Of a DNA stretch of 64,000 bases, positions 38,950-48,392 are shown piece by piece. Below the pieces are notes generated by a model that made no database searches, had not been told where the DNA came from, and was given only the letters and a program-made list of their open reading frames with translations. The DNA lies in NCBI RefSeq assembly GCF_030653755.1, contig NZ_JAURYU010000045.1, positions 1 to 64,000 of the forward strand, read 5' to 3'. Position numbers and translations under genes: made by a program. The first letter of the stretch is position 1, and the number at the start of each line of letters is the position of its first letter. The DNA is from Methylotenera sp. Lineage in GTDB: Bacteria > Pseudomonadota > Gammaproteobacteria > Burkholderiales > Methylophilaceae.

Positions 38950-38965
38950 TGGCACAGCAGTTGCT
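38950..38965 (+). promoter_or_regulatory. Sigma54 (-24/-12) promoter of the pilin gene
   Basis: TGGCAC (38950-38955), five bases, and TTGCT (38961-38965) match the sigma54 consensus at every key position (GG and GC spaced ten bases apart). It lies 70 bases ahead of the pilin ATG. Pilin genes in Pseudomonas and others are driven by RpoN with the PilR activator; no pilRS gene is seen in this window. Confidence 0.78.
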
Positions 38966-39034
38966 TGTTAATAATCGAGCATTACCATTTAAGACATAGT
39001 GTAGAAACACTTACTTTTACCAAAGGAAACTAAA

Positions 39035-39382
39035 ATGAAACAAGTACAAAAAGGTTTTACGTTAATTGAGTTGATGATTGTTGTTGCAATTATCGGCATC
39101 TTGGCAGCAGTTGCTTTACCACAGTATAGAGCATACACAGAAAGATCTGCTGACGCAGCCTGTTTAGCTGAAGCAACAGGTGTAGCACGCGGTGTTGCAG
39201 CTGCAGTTGCTAATCAGGACGGTGCTTTAGTTCCAGTTGTAGTTCCTTCATCTTGCGGTGATGCAGGCGGCGTTGCAGCGGGCGTAGTACCTGCAGCAGG
39301 AACTGTATTGACATTTGCAGCTAGCCCTCGCGGCACTAGAGCTGTGACGTGTCAAGTGGATACAGGCGTTTGCACATTCTAG
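39035..39382 (+). CDS. pilA: Type IV major pilin-like protein
   Basis: A 115-residue prepilin. The leader MKQVQKG is followed by [20 protein letters not shown], with glycine at -1, phenylalanine +1 and glutamate +5 for PilD cleavage and N-methylation. The globular part is short (about 80 residues), alanine/valine/glycine-rich, with cysteines in ACLAEA, SCGDAG and TCQVDTGVC that could form disulfides. Major-pilin status is inferred from the strong sigma54 promoter and its stand-alone position; a minor pilin is possible. Confidence 0.88.
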   Translation: MKQVQKGFTLIELMIVVAIIGILAAVALPQYRAYTERSADAACLAEATGVARGVAAAVANQDGALVPVVVPSSCGDAGGVAAGVVPAAGTVLTFAASPRGTRAVTCQVDTGVCTF

Positions 39383-39477
39383 ACTGCTAAATTAAGCACG
39401 TTTAGCCTCGATGACGTGTAGTGAGATATAGAGTGAAAGCAACAAACCCCTAATTCTTGCTACACACCATCATAGCT

Positions 39478-39510
39478 AAAAAAATGCCCATCCATTGATG
39501 GGCATTTTAA
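39478..39510. terminator. Bidirectional terminator after pilin gene
   Basis: A 12-bp perfect stem AAAATGCCCATC / GATGGGCATTTT with loop CATT, flanked by A-run and T-run, between the pilin gene and the convergent cyclic-nucleotide-binding gene. Confidence 0.78.
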
Positions 39511-39555
39511 CATCTATGCATAATCTTTCATCGACTTCACTTCATGGTATCGAGG

Positions 39556-40650
39556 CTAAAAGTGCTGCTGCCTAGCGCCCCCATCCAGCACCACTGCATC
39601 AAACCCATTTTGCACCAAAATAAACGCGGCGGCAGAACTACGCCGCCCAGTTTGGCAATACACTAAATAAGTTTTACTGTGATCTAAGGTTGATGTCAGT
39701 TGCCTGATCTCGTTTAAAGGTAAGTTAATTGCACCTTCAATATGCTCATATTGATACTCTGAAGGTAGTCTGGCATCTACCCATACAGCACCATTGGCAA
39801 CTTTAGCCTCTGCAACTTCTCTGCTGATATGCGTGAGCATCGGCTCTTTAAGTAGCTCAACAAAATCATGTTTATTAAGCCGCAATAGTTGTCCATCTGT
39901 TTTCATGGTGACAGTTGCATTACGTTTGTTATCAGAGACTAGCGCCTCTTCACCAAAAGCATCGCCCATTTTTAACTCTGCAACTAAAATTGATGGCGCA
40001 TTAACACCATCAGCACGGCTGACCAGAAGCGAGCCATGCTCAATGAGGTAATAGTAATCACCCTCTGCACCTTGTTGAATAATCACTTGCCCTGCAACCG
40101 TGTTTATTCGCTCCATACGTTTAAACATGGCTTCAATATTAGCAACAGGCACTTTACTAAATACGCCAGATTGTAATTTAGCCACACTAAAAACGCCTGT
40201 GTCACGCATCCACTCAACTGGAGTTCTATTAGCCTTGCCATCACTTGCCTTGTGATGCAGATTGTTAAGAACGCCCTCACCAGTAGATAACTGATCCCAC
40301 GTCATCATGATATCTAACAGGTCGTTGTCTATACGCAGTATTTCAATATCGGTAAGGGCTATACTCTCCACTAGGTTTTGATCACAATTAACAGGATGTT
40401 TTGCCGCAGGCGTATCACAACGCAAGAGCAGTTTGCCATTTTTAACGAACCTTAACTCAAGATCTCCCTTAATTAAATAGACCGCCTGTTTTACATGCGT
40501 TACATTCATGCGAAGGGGGTTAACACCTTTGCTTACCTTTTCTACAAAACACAAATCAGCAAGCTCCTGCTTACGGCCTGCTGATAGTTTAGCAATAGGT
40601 TCTATCTTATTTAATAAGGCAAGTGCAGGAGCTGTCATGTTTTGCATCAA
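39556..40650 (-). CDS. Cyclic nucleotide-binding domain and rhodanese domain protein
   Basis: A 364-residue soluble protein. The first region (about 15-115) looks like a degenerate cyclic-nucleotide-binding fold; a second, better-preserved one spans about 160-270 with GDYYYLIEHGSLLV and MGDAFGEEALVSDNKRNATV, the phosphate-binding cassette. A rhodanese domain follows (about 285-364) with active-site C332 in YCQTGRRSS. No DNA-binding helix-turn-helix is apparent. Its neighbour on the same strand is a phosphodiesterase-like gene, which suggests shared cyclic-nucleotide signalling. Confidence 0.85.
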   Translation of the reverse strand: MMQNMTAPALALLNKIEPIAKLSAGRKQELADLCFVEKVSKGVNPLRMNVTHVKQAVYLIKGDLELRFVKNGKLLLRCDTPAAKHPVNCDQNLVESIALTDIEILRIDNDLLDIMMTWDQLSTGEGVLNNLHHKASDGKANRTPVEWMRDTGVFSVAKLQSGVFSKVPVANIEAMFKRMERINTVAGQVIIQQGAEGDYYYLIEHGSLLVSRADGVNAPSILVAELKMGDAFGEEALVSDNKRNATVTMKTDGQLLRLNKHDFVELLKEPMLTHISREVAEAKVANGAVWVDARLPSEYQYEHIEGAINLPLNEIRQLTSTLDHSKTYLVYCQTGRRSSAAAFILVQNGFDAVVLDGGARQQHF

Positions 40651-40823
40651 TATATAAATAGTTAGAGTGATATTTTTTAGCCATTATTTTTTATCCACTC
40701 AGATCATCAATAACGCTTGGCCTATAGTGGCTGCTGTTAACTTAATAAAGTTGAAACCTTTGCAAGAAACGGAATATGGCTAAAATTCCAACAAAGATAA
40801 TAATATAGTGTTAAATCCTCAGG

Positions 40824-41618
40824 TTATAGCTCAAAAGTCTGTTGCCGACTAAGCGCTTTAATAGGCAAGCCCATATCCCACTCAGCTATTTCGTTCATAA
40901 TATGCACGTCCTCACCTGGTTTTAAGTGGGTAATGTACACTTCAAGCTCACTTGCTAGATGCGCTGCATTCAACTTGGCCAACTCTTGCAAAAGCAATGA
41001 TGGACATAGATGCTTAGATATCGTTGCCAGCTCAAACTCGTCATTGCTAAAAGCTGTTTCTATAATCAAATACTTAAGGCGGCTTATCTTGTTCACTTCA
41101 TGCCATAAAGCATCGCAAGTTGTAGTGTCCCCAGTATAAACCAAACTCTGACGCGCACCTTCTATATGATACCCAACTGCAGGCACCACATGATGAGCAG
41201 GCAATGGTGTGATTTTTCTTTTACCAAGCATTACTTTTTGTCCAAGTTTTATTTCTTGGTAGCGCAAAAATGGTATATCACTATTGGGTATGGCATTAAA
41301 ATCTGGCCATATTTTCCAATTAAAAATATGTTCTTTCAGAATAGATAGTGTTTCTTTTGTCGCGTACACGGTAATTGGTTCGGTATGAATCCCCATCACG
41401 GTATCTAACAACAGAGGAATAAATGCAATATGATCTAAGTGCGAATGTGTCACAAATATATGGCTAATGTTAAGCAACTCATTCATCGATAAATCACTAA
41501 CACCCGAGCCAGCATCAATCAGCACATCCTGATCTAGCAACAGTGATGTTGTGCGGTATTCTCCACCTATTCCACCACTACAGCCAAGCACTTTGAGTTG
41601 TGTCATTTCGACATTCAC
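40824..41618 (-). CDS. Metallo-beta-lactamase fold hydrolase, class II cyclic-nucleotide phosphodiesterase-like
   Basis: A 264-residue protein with the binuclear-metal motif HSHLDH (58-63), followed by later ligands in PAHHVVPAVGYHIEG, YTGDTTTC and ITHLKPGED. The opening KVLGCSGGIGGEYRTTS and HxHLDHI pattern are like class II 3',5'-cyclic-nucleotide phosphodiesterases, though the normal glycine after HLDHI is replaced by alanine-phenylalanine. RNase Z-like functions cannot be excluded. It is 173 bases upstream of the cyclic-nucleotide-binding/rhodanese gene on the same strand. Confidence 0.8.
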   Translation of the reverse strand: MNVEMTQLKVLGCSGGIGGEYRTTSLLLDQDVLIDAGSGVSDLSMNELLNISHIFVTHSHLDHIAFIPLLLDTVMGIHTEPITVYATKETLSILKEHIFNWKIWPDFNAIPNSDIPFLRYQEIKLGQKVMLGKRKITPLPAHHVVPAVGYHIEGARQSLVYTGDTTTCDALWHEVNKISRLKYLIIETAFSNDEFELATISKHLCPSLLLQELAKLNAAHLASELEVYITHLKPGEDVHIMNEIAEWDMGLPIKALSRQQTFEL

Positions 41619-41719
41619 CTTATTAACGATAATGATCTATATCACTTATGAAGCCATGTACGGGCTATTTTGAGTACAATGTTATGATTACCTCAACATT
41701 TAAAATCGCCACCATCACT

Positions 41720-42412
41720 ATGACTTATCAGCAACCACTTGAGCTTAGCCTTTCCACATCAGATAACAGCAAAATCGATGCCAGCGTCATCTGGCTACAT
41801 GGGCTTGGTGCTGATGGATATGATTTTGAACCGATTGTTGAGCGCTTTTTAGAAAACCCATTATTTAGCACAGTACGATTTATATTGCCACATGCTCCCG
41901 AAATGCCTGTGACCAGAAATAATGGATATATCATGCCAGCTTGGTATGATATCTATGGAAACATCCCTGTTACACAAGAGGATGAGGCTGGGATCAAAGC
42001 AAGCCAAGAATACATCAACACATTGATTAATAATGAAATTAACAGAGGAATCGCATCTGAGAGAATTTTACTTGCCGGGTTTTCACAAGGCGGCGCAATT
42101 GCGTTGCATACTGCAGTGCGGTACCCGCAAAAGTTGGCTGGCGTACTGGCGCTTTCCACTTACTTACCATTGCATGCGCTACTAAATAAAGAAGCAAACA
42201 CAGCCAATACTAATACGCCAATTCTAATGGCTCACGGCATTTATGATGATGTCATTTCGTTAGAAATGGCAGCAAAGTCGCGCGATTTACTACAAAACTG
42301 TCAATATTCCGTCAATTGGCGTGAATACAACATGGCACATTCACTTTGCGATCAAGAAATAATCGATATTCAAGCCTTTTTAAAACAAGTTTTGTCCTTA
42401 GATTTGCCTTAA
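41720..42412 (+). CDS. Carboxylesterase/phospholipase family alpha/beta hydrolase
   Basis: A 230-residue hydrolase from ATG 41720. The nucleophile S122 lies in AGFSQGGAIAL, the pattern of the LYPLA/carboxylesterase group; WLHGLGADGYDFEPIV supplies the oxyanion loop, and the aspartate and histidine are expected in HGIYDDVIS and MAHSLCDQE. Substrates are likely short-chain esters. An upstream in-frame ATG at 41648 would add 24 unconserved residues. Confidence 0.88.
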   Translation: MTYQQPLELSLSTSDNSKIDASVIWLHGLGADGYDFEPIVERFLENPLFSTVRFILPHAPEMPVTRNNGYIMPAWYDIYGNIPVTQEDEAGIKASQEYINTLINNEINRGIASERILLAGFSQGGAIALHTAVRYPQKLAGVLALSTYLPLHALLNKEANTANTNTPILMAHGIYDDVISLEMAAKSRDLLQNCQYSVNWREYNMAHSLCDQEIIDIQAFLKQVLSLDLP

Positions 42413-42458
42413 GATTTGGTAGAATAGCGGATTGATTAATCATAGCCACTGAGACGCG

Positions 42459-42728
42459 ATGTCTGCATCCAAAACAAAAAATACTGCTACTAGCGACAAA
42501 GACGCGCTTGAATCTACGCTAAGCTTTGAGCAAGCGTTTAGCGAGCTAGAAAGCATCGTAGCGCAAATGGAGTCAGGACAAATGGCGCTAGAAGCTTCAC
42601 TTGCGGCGTATAAACGTGGCAACTTACTACTCACGTTTTGTCAACAATCACTGGCTGATGTTGAACAGCAAGTAAAAGTACTGAATGAGCGCCAACAACT
42701 TGTACCGTTCACTGATAATAATGACTAA
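42459..42728 (+). CDS. xseB: Exodeoxyribonuclease VII small subunit
   Basis: The 89-residue helical subunit supports XseA in degrading single-stranded DNA. LSFEQAFSELESIVAQMESGQMALEASLAAYKRG... is the family signature (residues about 21-52). Overlaps ispA by 8 bases, as is common; xseA is not in the window. Confidence 0.94.
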   Translation: MSASKTKNTATSDKDALESTLSFEQAFSELESIVAQMESGQMALEASLAAYKRGNLLLTFCQQSLADVEQQVKVLNERQQLVPFTDNND

Positions 42729-43632
42729 CACCAACATGACAGACAAGTCAGAAACTGATTTTTTAATATGGGTAAAAGAGAAGCAAGCCCATATTGAAAT
42801 GGTACTCGACGAAGCATTGCCTAGTGAAACAACCGCTCCAGAATCATTACATGAGGCAATGCGCTACAGCCTATTAGGTGGTGGTAAGCGTGTAAGAGCC
42901 CTACTTTGTTACGCAGCCGCAGAACTATGTGCGACAAATACTGAGGTCACGGATGCTGCGGCCTGTGCCGTAGAAATGATTCATGCATACTCATTAGTCC
43001 ATGATGACATGCCCTGTATGGATAATGATGATTTACGCCGCGGCAAACCTAGCTGTCACAAACAATATGATGACGCTACAGCACTATTAGTGGGCGATGC
43101 TCTGCAAAGCTTAGCCTTTGACATACTCTCCACACCTACACTTTGTGAAAATGCTAATCAGCAAGTATCCATGCTCAATATTTTGGCAAAGGCATCTGGC
43201 TCATTAGGCATGGCTGGAGGGCAAGCCATTGATTTAGCAGCAATTGGCAAACCACTCACGCAAAATGAATTAGAAACCATGCACAAGCTAAAAACTGGCG
43301 CACTGATTCAGGCAGCGGCATTGTTGGGTGCATCAGGTGGCACGCATGAGCAAATGTCTGCCATGATTTCATATGCAGAACATATAGGGCTGGCATTTCA
43401 AGTGGTTGACGACATTCTTGACGTTGAAGCAGACACTAGCACGTTAGGAAAGACTGCTGGCAAGGATGCCGATAGTAGCAAGCCTACGTATGTCACCATT
43501 TTAGGGTTAGATCTCGCAAAAAAATTGGCTGACCAACTATATGAAGCTGCCATTTTGGCATTAGCGCCATTTGGTGAAGATGCAAAACGCCTGCGCGAGC
43601 TAGCTGGATTTATTCTACACCGCAGCTTTTAA
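42721..43632 (+). CDS. ispA: Farnesyl/geranyl diphosphate synthase
   Basis: IspA condenses isopentenyl diphosphate with allylic diphosphates to make farnesyl diphosphate for quinones and undecaprenyl carriers. The 303-residue protein has the first aspartate-rich motif DDMPCMDNDDLRRG, GGKRVRALL ahead of it, and the second motif DDILD. ATG 42721 overlaps xseB; ATG 42736 is an alternative. It is followed after 34 bases by dxs, a standard order. Confidence 0.95.
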   Translation: MTNTNMTDKSETDFLIWVKEKQAHIEMVLDEALPSETTAPESLHEAMRYSLLGGGKRVRALLCYAAAELCATNTEVTDAAACAVEMIHAYSLVHDDMPCMDNDDLRRGKPSCHKQYDDATALLVGDALQSLAFDILSTPTLCENANQQVSMLNILAKASGSLGMAGGQAIDLAAIGKPLTQNELETMHKLKTGALIQAAALLGASGGTHEQMSAMISYAEHIGLAFQVVDDILDVEADTSTLGKTAGKDADSSKPTYVTILGLDLAKKLADQLYEAAILALAPFGEDAKRLRELAGFILHRSF

Positions 43633-43666
43633 CCCAATCCACTATTAAATAAATGACAATCTGCTC

Positions 43667-45520
43667 GTGACCCCACTATTAAACACTATTAACTACCCCG
43701 AACAATTGCGGTTACTTGAACGTAGGGAATTAACGCAACTTGCACAAGAGTTACGCTTATTTTTGGTAGACAGTGTCGCTAAAACTGGTGGGCATCTTGC
43801 CTCTAACCTTGGCGTAGTAGAACTCACCATTGCATTGCATTATGTATTTAATACACCAGACGATAAACTAGTTTGGGATGTTGGGCATCAAACCTACCCC
43901 CATAAAATATTGACTGGCCGCCGTGAAGCCATGCAAAACCTGCGGAAGCCACAAGGTATTGCGGGCTTTCCTAGACGCAATGAAAGCGCATATGACACTT
44001 TTGGTACTGGTCACTCTAGCACCTCAATCTCCGCTGCATTAGGCATGGCTGTCGCCGCGCAAAAGGCTGGGAGCGAGAGACGCGCTGTGGCGATTATCGG
44101 TGATGGCGCCATGACCGCCGGCATGGCTTTTGAGGCGCTGAATAATGCAGGCAATATGGATGCAAATCTGCTAGTTGTACTCAACGACAACGACATGAGT
44201 ATTTCTAATAATGTCGGCGCACTCAATAACTATTTAGCAAAGTTACTCTCTAGTCGCTTCTACGGTACCGTTAGAAAGTCGGGTAAGAAAGTGTTATCAG
44301 CATTACCGCCCATGATGGAATTTGCTAAACGTGCAGAAGAACATGTTAAAGGCATGGTCACTCCAGGTACTTTGTTTGAAGAATTTGGCTTCAACTATAT
44401 CGGGCCTATCGATGGCCACGACCTAGATGCCCTTATTGATACCCTGCACAATATTAAACAACTCAGCGGCCCTCAGTTTTTACACATCGTCACGCAAAAA
44501 GGTAAAGGCTTTGAACCTGCTGAAGAAAACCCTAATAAGTATCATGGTGTAGGTAAATTTGACCCATTCAACGGCAACGCCATCAGTGCAAAATCAGCTA
44601 AGTCATATACCGAGATTTTTGGTGATTGGCTTGTTGATATGGCAGGTGCTGACGATAGGCTCATCGGCATAACACCCGCGATGTGCGATGGTTCTGGCTT
44701 AAATGCTTTTGCCAGCAAATATCCAGATCGCTATTACGATGTTGGCATCGCAGAGCAACATGCGCTTACGTTTGCCGCAGGCATGGCTTGCGATGGATTA
44801 AAACCAGTGGTGGCTATTTACAGTACGTTTTTACAACGTGCTTATGACCAACTGATTCATGACATTGCTTTACAAAACCTACCTGTTCTACTCGCCATTG
44901 ACCGCGCAGGCTTAGTTGGGGCAGATGGCCCGACGCATGCTGGTAGTTTTGATTTAACCTACATGCGCTGCATTCCTAACATGGTGATCATGACCCCTAG
45001 TGATGAACATGAATGCCGCCAAATGCTCACTACTGGATTCCTGTACGATGGCGTAGCTGCCGTGCGCTACCCTAGAGGCAGTGGTACTGGCGCTAACGTG
45101 AGTAGTAAACTCGAACCGATAGAAATCGGTAAGGGTATGATAGCGCGTAAAGGTGAAAAAGTTGCGATTCTGGCATTTGGCTCAATGCTGGCACCAGCAC
45201 TGGAGGCCGCTGATACACTCAATGCTACAGTGGCTAATATGCGCTTTGTTAAACCAATTGACCATGCACTCATCGCACAAATTGCACAAGAACATACGGT
45301 CATTGTCACCATAGAAGAAAATTGCATTATGGGGGGAGCAGGCTCTGCCGCGATGGAAGCGCTGCAATCTATACAGCCCAATATCCCGCATACGATTAAA
45401 ACACTAAGTCTAGGATTACCAGACAGATTTATAGAACACGGCGTTCATGAAACTATGCTCGCAGATTGCGGTCTAGATGCTGATGGGATAGTTTCTGCAA
45501 TTGCGAAGCTAATAACCTAG
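43667..45520 (+). CDS. dxs: 1-deoxy-D-xylulose-5-phosphate synthase
   Basis: Dxs makes DXP from pyruvate and glyceraldehyde 3-phosphate, the entry to the MEP isoprenoid pathway. The 617-residue ThDP enzyme has the ThDP motif [18 protein letters not shown] ending in [19 protein letters not shown] near residue 90, and the transketolase C-terminal domain starting around DVGIAEQHA. Translation starts at GTG 43667. Directly downstream of ispA, so both ends of the isoprenoid path are co-transcribed. Confidence 0.96.
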   Translation: MTPLLNTINYPEQLRLLERRELTQLAQELRLFLVDSVAKTGGHLASNLGVVELTIALHYVFNTPDDKLVWDVGHQTYPHKILTGRREAMQNLRKPQGIAGFPRRNESAYDTFGTGHSSTSISAALGMAVAAQKAGSERRAVAIIGDGAMTAGMAFEALNNAGNMDANLLVVLNDNDMSISNNVGALNNYLAKLLSSRFYGTVRKSGKKVLSALPPMMEFAKRAEEHVKGMVTPGTLFEEFGFNYIGPIDGHDLDALIDTLHNIKQLSGPQFLHIVTQKGKGFEPAEENPNKYHGVGKFDPFNGNAISAKSAKSYTEIFGDWLVDMAGADDRLIGITPAMCDGSGLNAFASKYPDRYYDVGIAEQHALTFAAGMACDGLKPVVAIYSTFLQRAYDQLIHDIALQNLPVLLAIDRAGLVGADGPTHAGSFDLTYMRCIPNMVIMTPSDEHECRQMLTTGFLYDGVAAVRYPRGSGTGANVSSKLEPIEIGKGMIARKGEKVAILAFGSMLAPALEAADTLNATVANMRFVKPIDHALIAQIAQEHTVIVTIEENCIMGGAGSAAMEALQSIQPNIPHTIKTLSLGLPDRFIEHGVHETMLADCGLDADGIVSAIAKLIT

Positions 45521-45562
45521 TGATATACTCAACTAATATTTGTAAAATTTAAGAAAATATAC

Positions 45563-46363
45563 ATGGATCAGACTACGCAAAAAACCCCGATTGAAGACGT
45601 ACAAAACACGGTAGATACACGCCATTTGGCTATTGATAAAGTTGGTATTAAGGCGATTCGCCATCCAGTTGTTGTAAAAGACAAAACTGGTGGTGAACAA
45701 CATACTGTTGCCATGTTTAACATGTACGTCCATCTACCGCAGCAATTCAAGGGCACACACATGTCTCGTTTTGTTGAAATTCTCAACATGAATGAGCACG
45801 CAATTTCTGTAGAGTCTTTTGAAACGATTCTACGTGAAATGGTAAAACGACTTGAAGCGGAATCTGGTCATATTGAAATGACATTCCCTTACTTTGTGAA
45901 CAAAGCAGCACCTATTTCTGGTGTAAAAAGCTTATTAGACTATGAAGTCACTTTTATTGGTGAGATTCATCATGGAAAATTTGAAATCACGGTAAAAGTA
46001 TTGGTGCCAGTCACTAGCTTATGCCCATGCAGTAAAAAAATCTCTAACTATGGTGCACATAACCAGCGCTCACATGTCACAGTAACAGCCCTGATTAATG
46101 ACTTCATCTGGATAGAAGATATTATTGACTTAGTAGAGAAACAAGCATCATGCGAGCTTTACGGCTTACTGAAGCGTCCAGATGAGAAATTTGTCACGGA
46201 ACGCGCTTACGACAATCCAAAATTTGTTGAAGACATGGTGCGCGATGTTGCCGCGCAACTAAACGCAGAGAAACGTATTATTGCCTATACCGTTGAATCT
46301 GAAAATTTTGAATCCATTCATAACCACTCAGCCTATGCGTTAATAGAAAAAGATAAGCGCTAG
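45563..46363 (+). CDS. folE2: GTP cyclohydrolase FolE2 (type IB)
   Basis: FolE2 converts GTP to dihydroneopterin triphosphate for folate (and methanopterin-type) pterins. The 266-residue protein belongs to the FolE2 rather than the FolE family, with conserved [14 protein letters not shown] bearing the active-site cysteine, GAHNQRSHV, and HNHSAYA near the C-terminus. It is 42 bases after dxs. FolE2 is not strictly zinc-dependent; no Zur-type operator was recognised upstream. Confidence 0.95.
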   Translation: MDQTTQKTPIEDVQNTVDTRHLAIDKVGIKAIRHPVVVKDKTGGEQHTVAMFNMYVHLPQQFKGTHMSRFVEILNMNEHAISVESFETILREMVKRLEAESGHIEMTFPYFVNKAAPISGVKSLLDYEVTFIGEIHHGKFEITVKVLVPVTSLCPCSKKISNYGAHNQRSHVTVTALINDFIWIEDIIDLVEKQASCELYGLLKRPDEKFVTERAYDNPKFVEDMVRDVAAQLNAEKRIIAYTVESENFESIHNHSAYALIEKDKR

Positions 46364-46374
46364 CATTAAGAAAT

Positions 46375-46407
46375 AAAAAAGCCACTTAAATTAAGTGGCT
46401 TTTTTTA
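46375..46407. terminator. Bidirectional terminator after folE2
   Basis: Perfect stem AAAAAAGCCACTTAA / TTAAGTGGCTTTTTT with A-run and T-run at each side, between folE2 (plus) and the aspartic protease gene (minus). Confidence 0.88.
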
Positions 46408-46475
46408 TACACGTCAGCTTGTTTCTAGCAAAAATATTACATAAAAAAGATTATGCTTTCATGCTTATTGGATTG

Positions 46476-47141
46476 TTAATACTTTTTAGTTAACGTCATG
46501 GTAACACTCTGATGCTTTATATCCATCCGACTTAAAGCACTCATTCCCATCAAAACAATTGAAGGTGACCCACCTTCTAACACATTACCCTCTACTTGAT
46601 GTAGCGTTATACCGCCAATTTTCAAGTTCGCAATGGTCACTTTATATGCCGTCACAACACCATTGGCTGTGCCTACTAAAACAGGCTCACCCTTTTTATA
46701 GTCAATTTTAGCAAATTTAGCATCGCCACTGTTCAATGCAACGGTAGTTGCCCCTGTATCAATTAAAAACTTGAGCGCAGCACCATTAATCTTACATTCA
46801 GAAACAAAGTGTCCTTGGGCATTTGCATACAAAGTCACACTGGGGATGCTGTTAGTTGATGCATCAGCCACAGAGGCAGCTTGCCCCATACCTAGCTTCT
46901 TTGTTTCACCTTCTATGACCAATGTCGCTGAGCTACTATCCGCAGCAATCAATTTAACCCCATCAACAGTTTGCCCAACACTCAAGGTTCTGGGCTTTCC
47001 ATTATTAATGATAACAACTGCCTTATTGCTATATAAACCCACAATATTTACTCGCGTATTTGCCAAGGCTGTTGCTGGTAATAATGACGCAAAAACTGAT
47101 AGTGTAATCAGCATCCATTGGCGTAAATTGCTATATACCAT
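46476..47141 (-). CDS. Retropepsin-like aspartic protease family protein
   Basis: A 221-residue secreted or membrane-anchored protein with a signal peptide (about 1-27, ending ATALAN), a small N-terminal domain (about 30-90), and a retropepsin-like domain with the active-site DTG in FLIDTGATTVALN, plus IVLMGMSALSRMD. One DTG per chain implies dimerisation. Substrate is unknown. It overlaps the MFS carrier by a single base and so is probably co-transcribed. Confidence 0.87.
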   Translation of the reverse strand: MVYSNLRQWMLITLSVFASLLPATALANTRVNIVGLYSNKAVVIINNGKPRTLSVGQTVDGVKLIAADSSSATLVIEGETKKLGMGQAASVADASTNSIPSVTLYANAQGHFVSECKINGAALKFLIDTGATTVALNSGDAKFAKIDYKKGEPVLVGTANGVVTAYKVTIANLKIGGITLHQVEGNVLEGGSPSIVLMGMSALSRMDIKHQSVTMTLTKKY

Positions 47142-48313
47142 TATTTAAACATTCCTTGCTGAGTTGGAAGCTGATGACTAAGATTCAACCCAAAGGCTAT
47201 CACAGCCAAACCTATTAATGGGAAAACTGCCGCGAGCACAAAAGTTTGCTGACCACCCAAATACTGCAAAGCATAGCCGCCAGCCACACCACCCACTGTA
47301 CCACCAACACCGTAAGCGACACTGTTATAAATCGCCTGACCTTTTGCTTGGTGACGTCCATTAAAAAACTGGGTAATCACATCAATTGATGCCGCATGAA
47401 AGCTGCCAAATGTAGCCGCATGTAAAGTTTGTGCCAATATGAGCAACCATAGGCTATCCACTGCTACACCAATAAGCCCAAAACGAACCACAGCTAATAC
47501 TAAACTCACCAGTAAAATCGTTTTTAACGTAAATCTTGCCAAAATCCTAGGCATCATCATGAAAATACCAATTTCACAAACTACGCCTATCGCCCAAAGC
47601 AAGCCAATGGTGGTTTTACTGTATCCATGCTCGCTCAAATAAATAGAGTAAAAGTTATAAAGTACGCCATGTGCAGTCACCATCAGGGAACAACCCACCA
47701 ATAATGCAATCACATTAGGCTGACGAATCACTTGCCAAATTGAAAAATGATCATGTGGATGTGCTGCAAGCTTTGGCTCGGGCAACGAAAACGTGAGTGC
47801 AAACAACAGCACTTGCACCGCAAGCAAGAACCACAATAAACTTGAAATGCCCGCTGAATCTATCAAAAAACCTAACACAACAGCCGCCACAATAAACCCT
47901 GATGAACCCCACATACGAATACGGCTGTAATGCCCATTGGTAGTAGCAAGATGCGCCAAAGTAAGCGACTCTGCTAATGGCAAAGTAGAGCTGGTAAATA
48001 AGCTCAATGCTGCCATCACAAAGAACATCCAGAAAAAACCATGCGCCCAGAATACGGCTACAAAGCCACACAAGCCTAAAAAAGCAGTCAGTTTAATCCA
48101 AGGTGTGCGTTTACCTGTATGGTCTGCAAGCCAACCCCAAAAATTAGGTGCAAAAATACGGCTAATTTGGAATAAAGACATCAATATCCCAATATCAGCG
48201 GCAGAAAATGACTCAGACTTTAAATACAAACCCCAATATGGAACAAAAGCACCGACAAAGAAGTAATAGATAAAATAGAATCGAGATAAACGGTAATGTA
48301 ACGCTGTATGCAT
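47141..48313 (-). CDS. MFS transporter, HcaT/LacY-like family
   Basis: A 390-residue polytopic protein with 12 predicted helices. It begins RLSRFYFIYYFFVGAFVPYWGLYL and has WGWLADHTGKRTPW after helix 2, the conserved intracellular loop. It resembles the group annotated as phenylpropionate/oligosaccharide carriers, but substrate cannot be inferred; in betaproteobacteria these are often orphan carriers. It is preceded by a terminator that separates it from aroC. Confidence 0.85.
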   Translation of the reverse strand: MHTALHYRLSRFYFIYYFFVGAFVPYWGLYLKSESFSAADIGILMSLFQISRIFAPNFWGWLADHTGKRTPWIKLTAFLGLCGFVAVFWAHGFFWMFFVMAALSLFTSSTLPLAESLTLAHLATTNGHYSRIRMWGSSGFIVAAVVLGFLIDSAGISSLLWFLLAVQVLLFALTFSLPEPKLAAHPHDHFSIWQVIRQPNVIALLVGCSLMVTAHGVLYNFYSIYLSEHGYSKTTIGLLWAIGVVCEIGIFMMMPRILARFTLKTILLVSLVLAVVRFGLIGVAVDSLWLLILAQTLHAATFGSFHAASIDVITQFFNGRHQAKGQAIYNSVAYGVGGTVGGVAGGYALQYLGGQQTFVLAAVFPLIGLAVIAFGLNLSHQLPTQQGMFK

Positions 48314-48329
48314 ATCGATATGATACCGA

Positions 48330-48355
48330 TAAAAAAAGTCGGCAGATGCCGACTT
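48330..48355 (-). terminator. Intrinsic terminator after aroC
   Basis: On the minus strand AAGTCGGCA / TGCCGACTT forms a 9-bp stem with a 2-base centre (likely opening to a 4-base loop), followed by a run of seven T. It stops aroC transcription before the MFS gene. Confidence 0.83.
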
Positions 48356-48392
48356 GAAAATTAATGTTTAATCCAGAGTGTTTGCGAAATAT

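Larger units (their letters stand above)
38577..39034 (+). other. Gap between the MxaD-like gene and the pilin gene
   Basis: Holds, in order, a diverged copy of the REP-like repeat tail, an intrinsic terminator, about 220 bases of A/T-rich sequence with no visible gene, a sigma54 promoter, and the pilin ribosome site AAAGGAAA (39021-39028). Confidence 0.6.
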
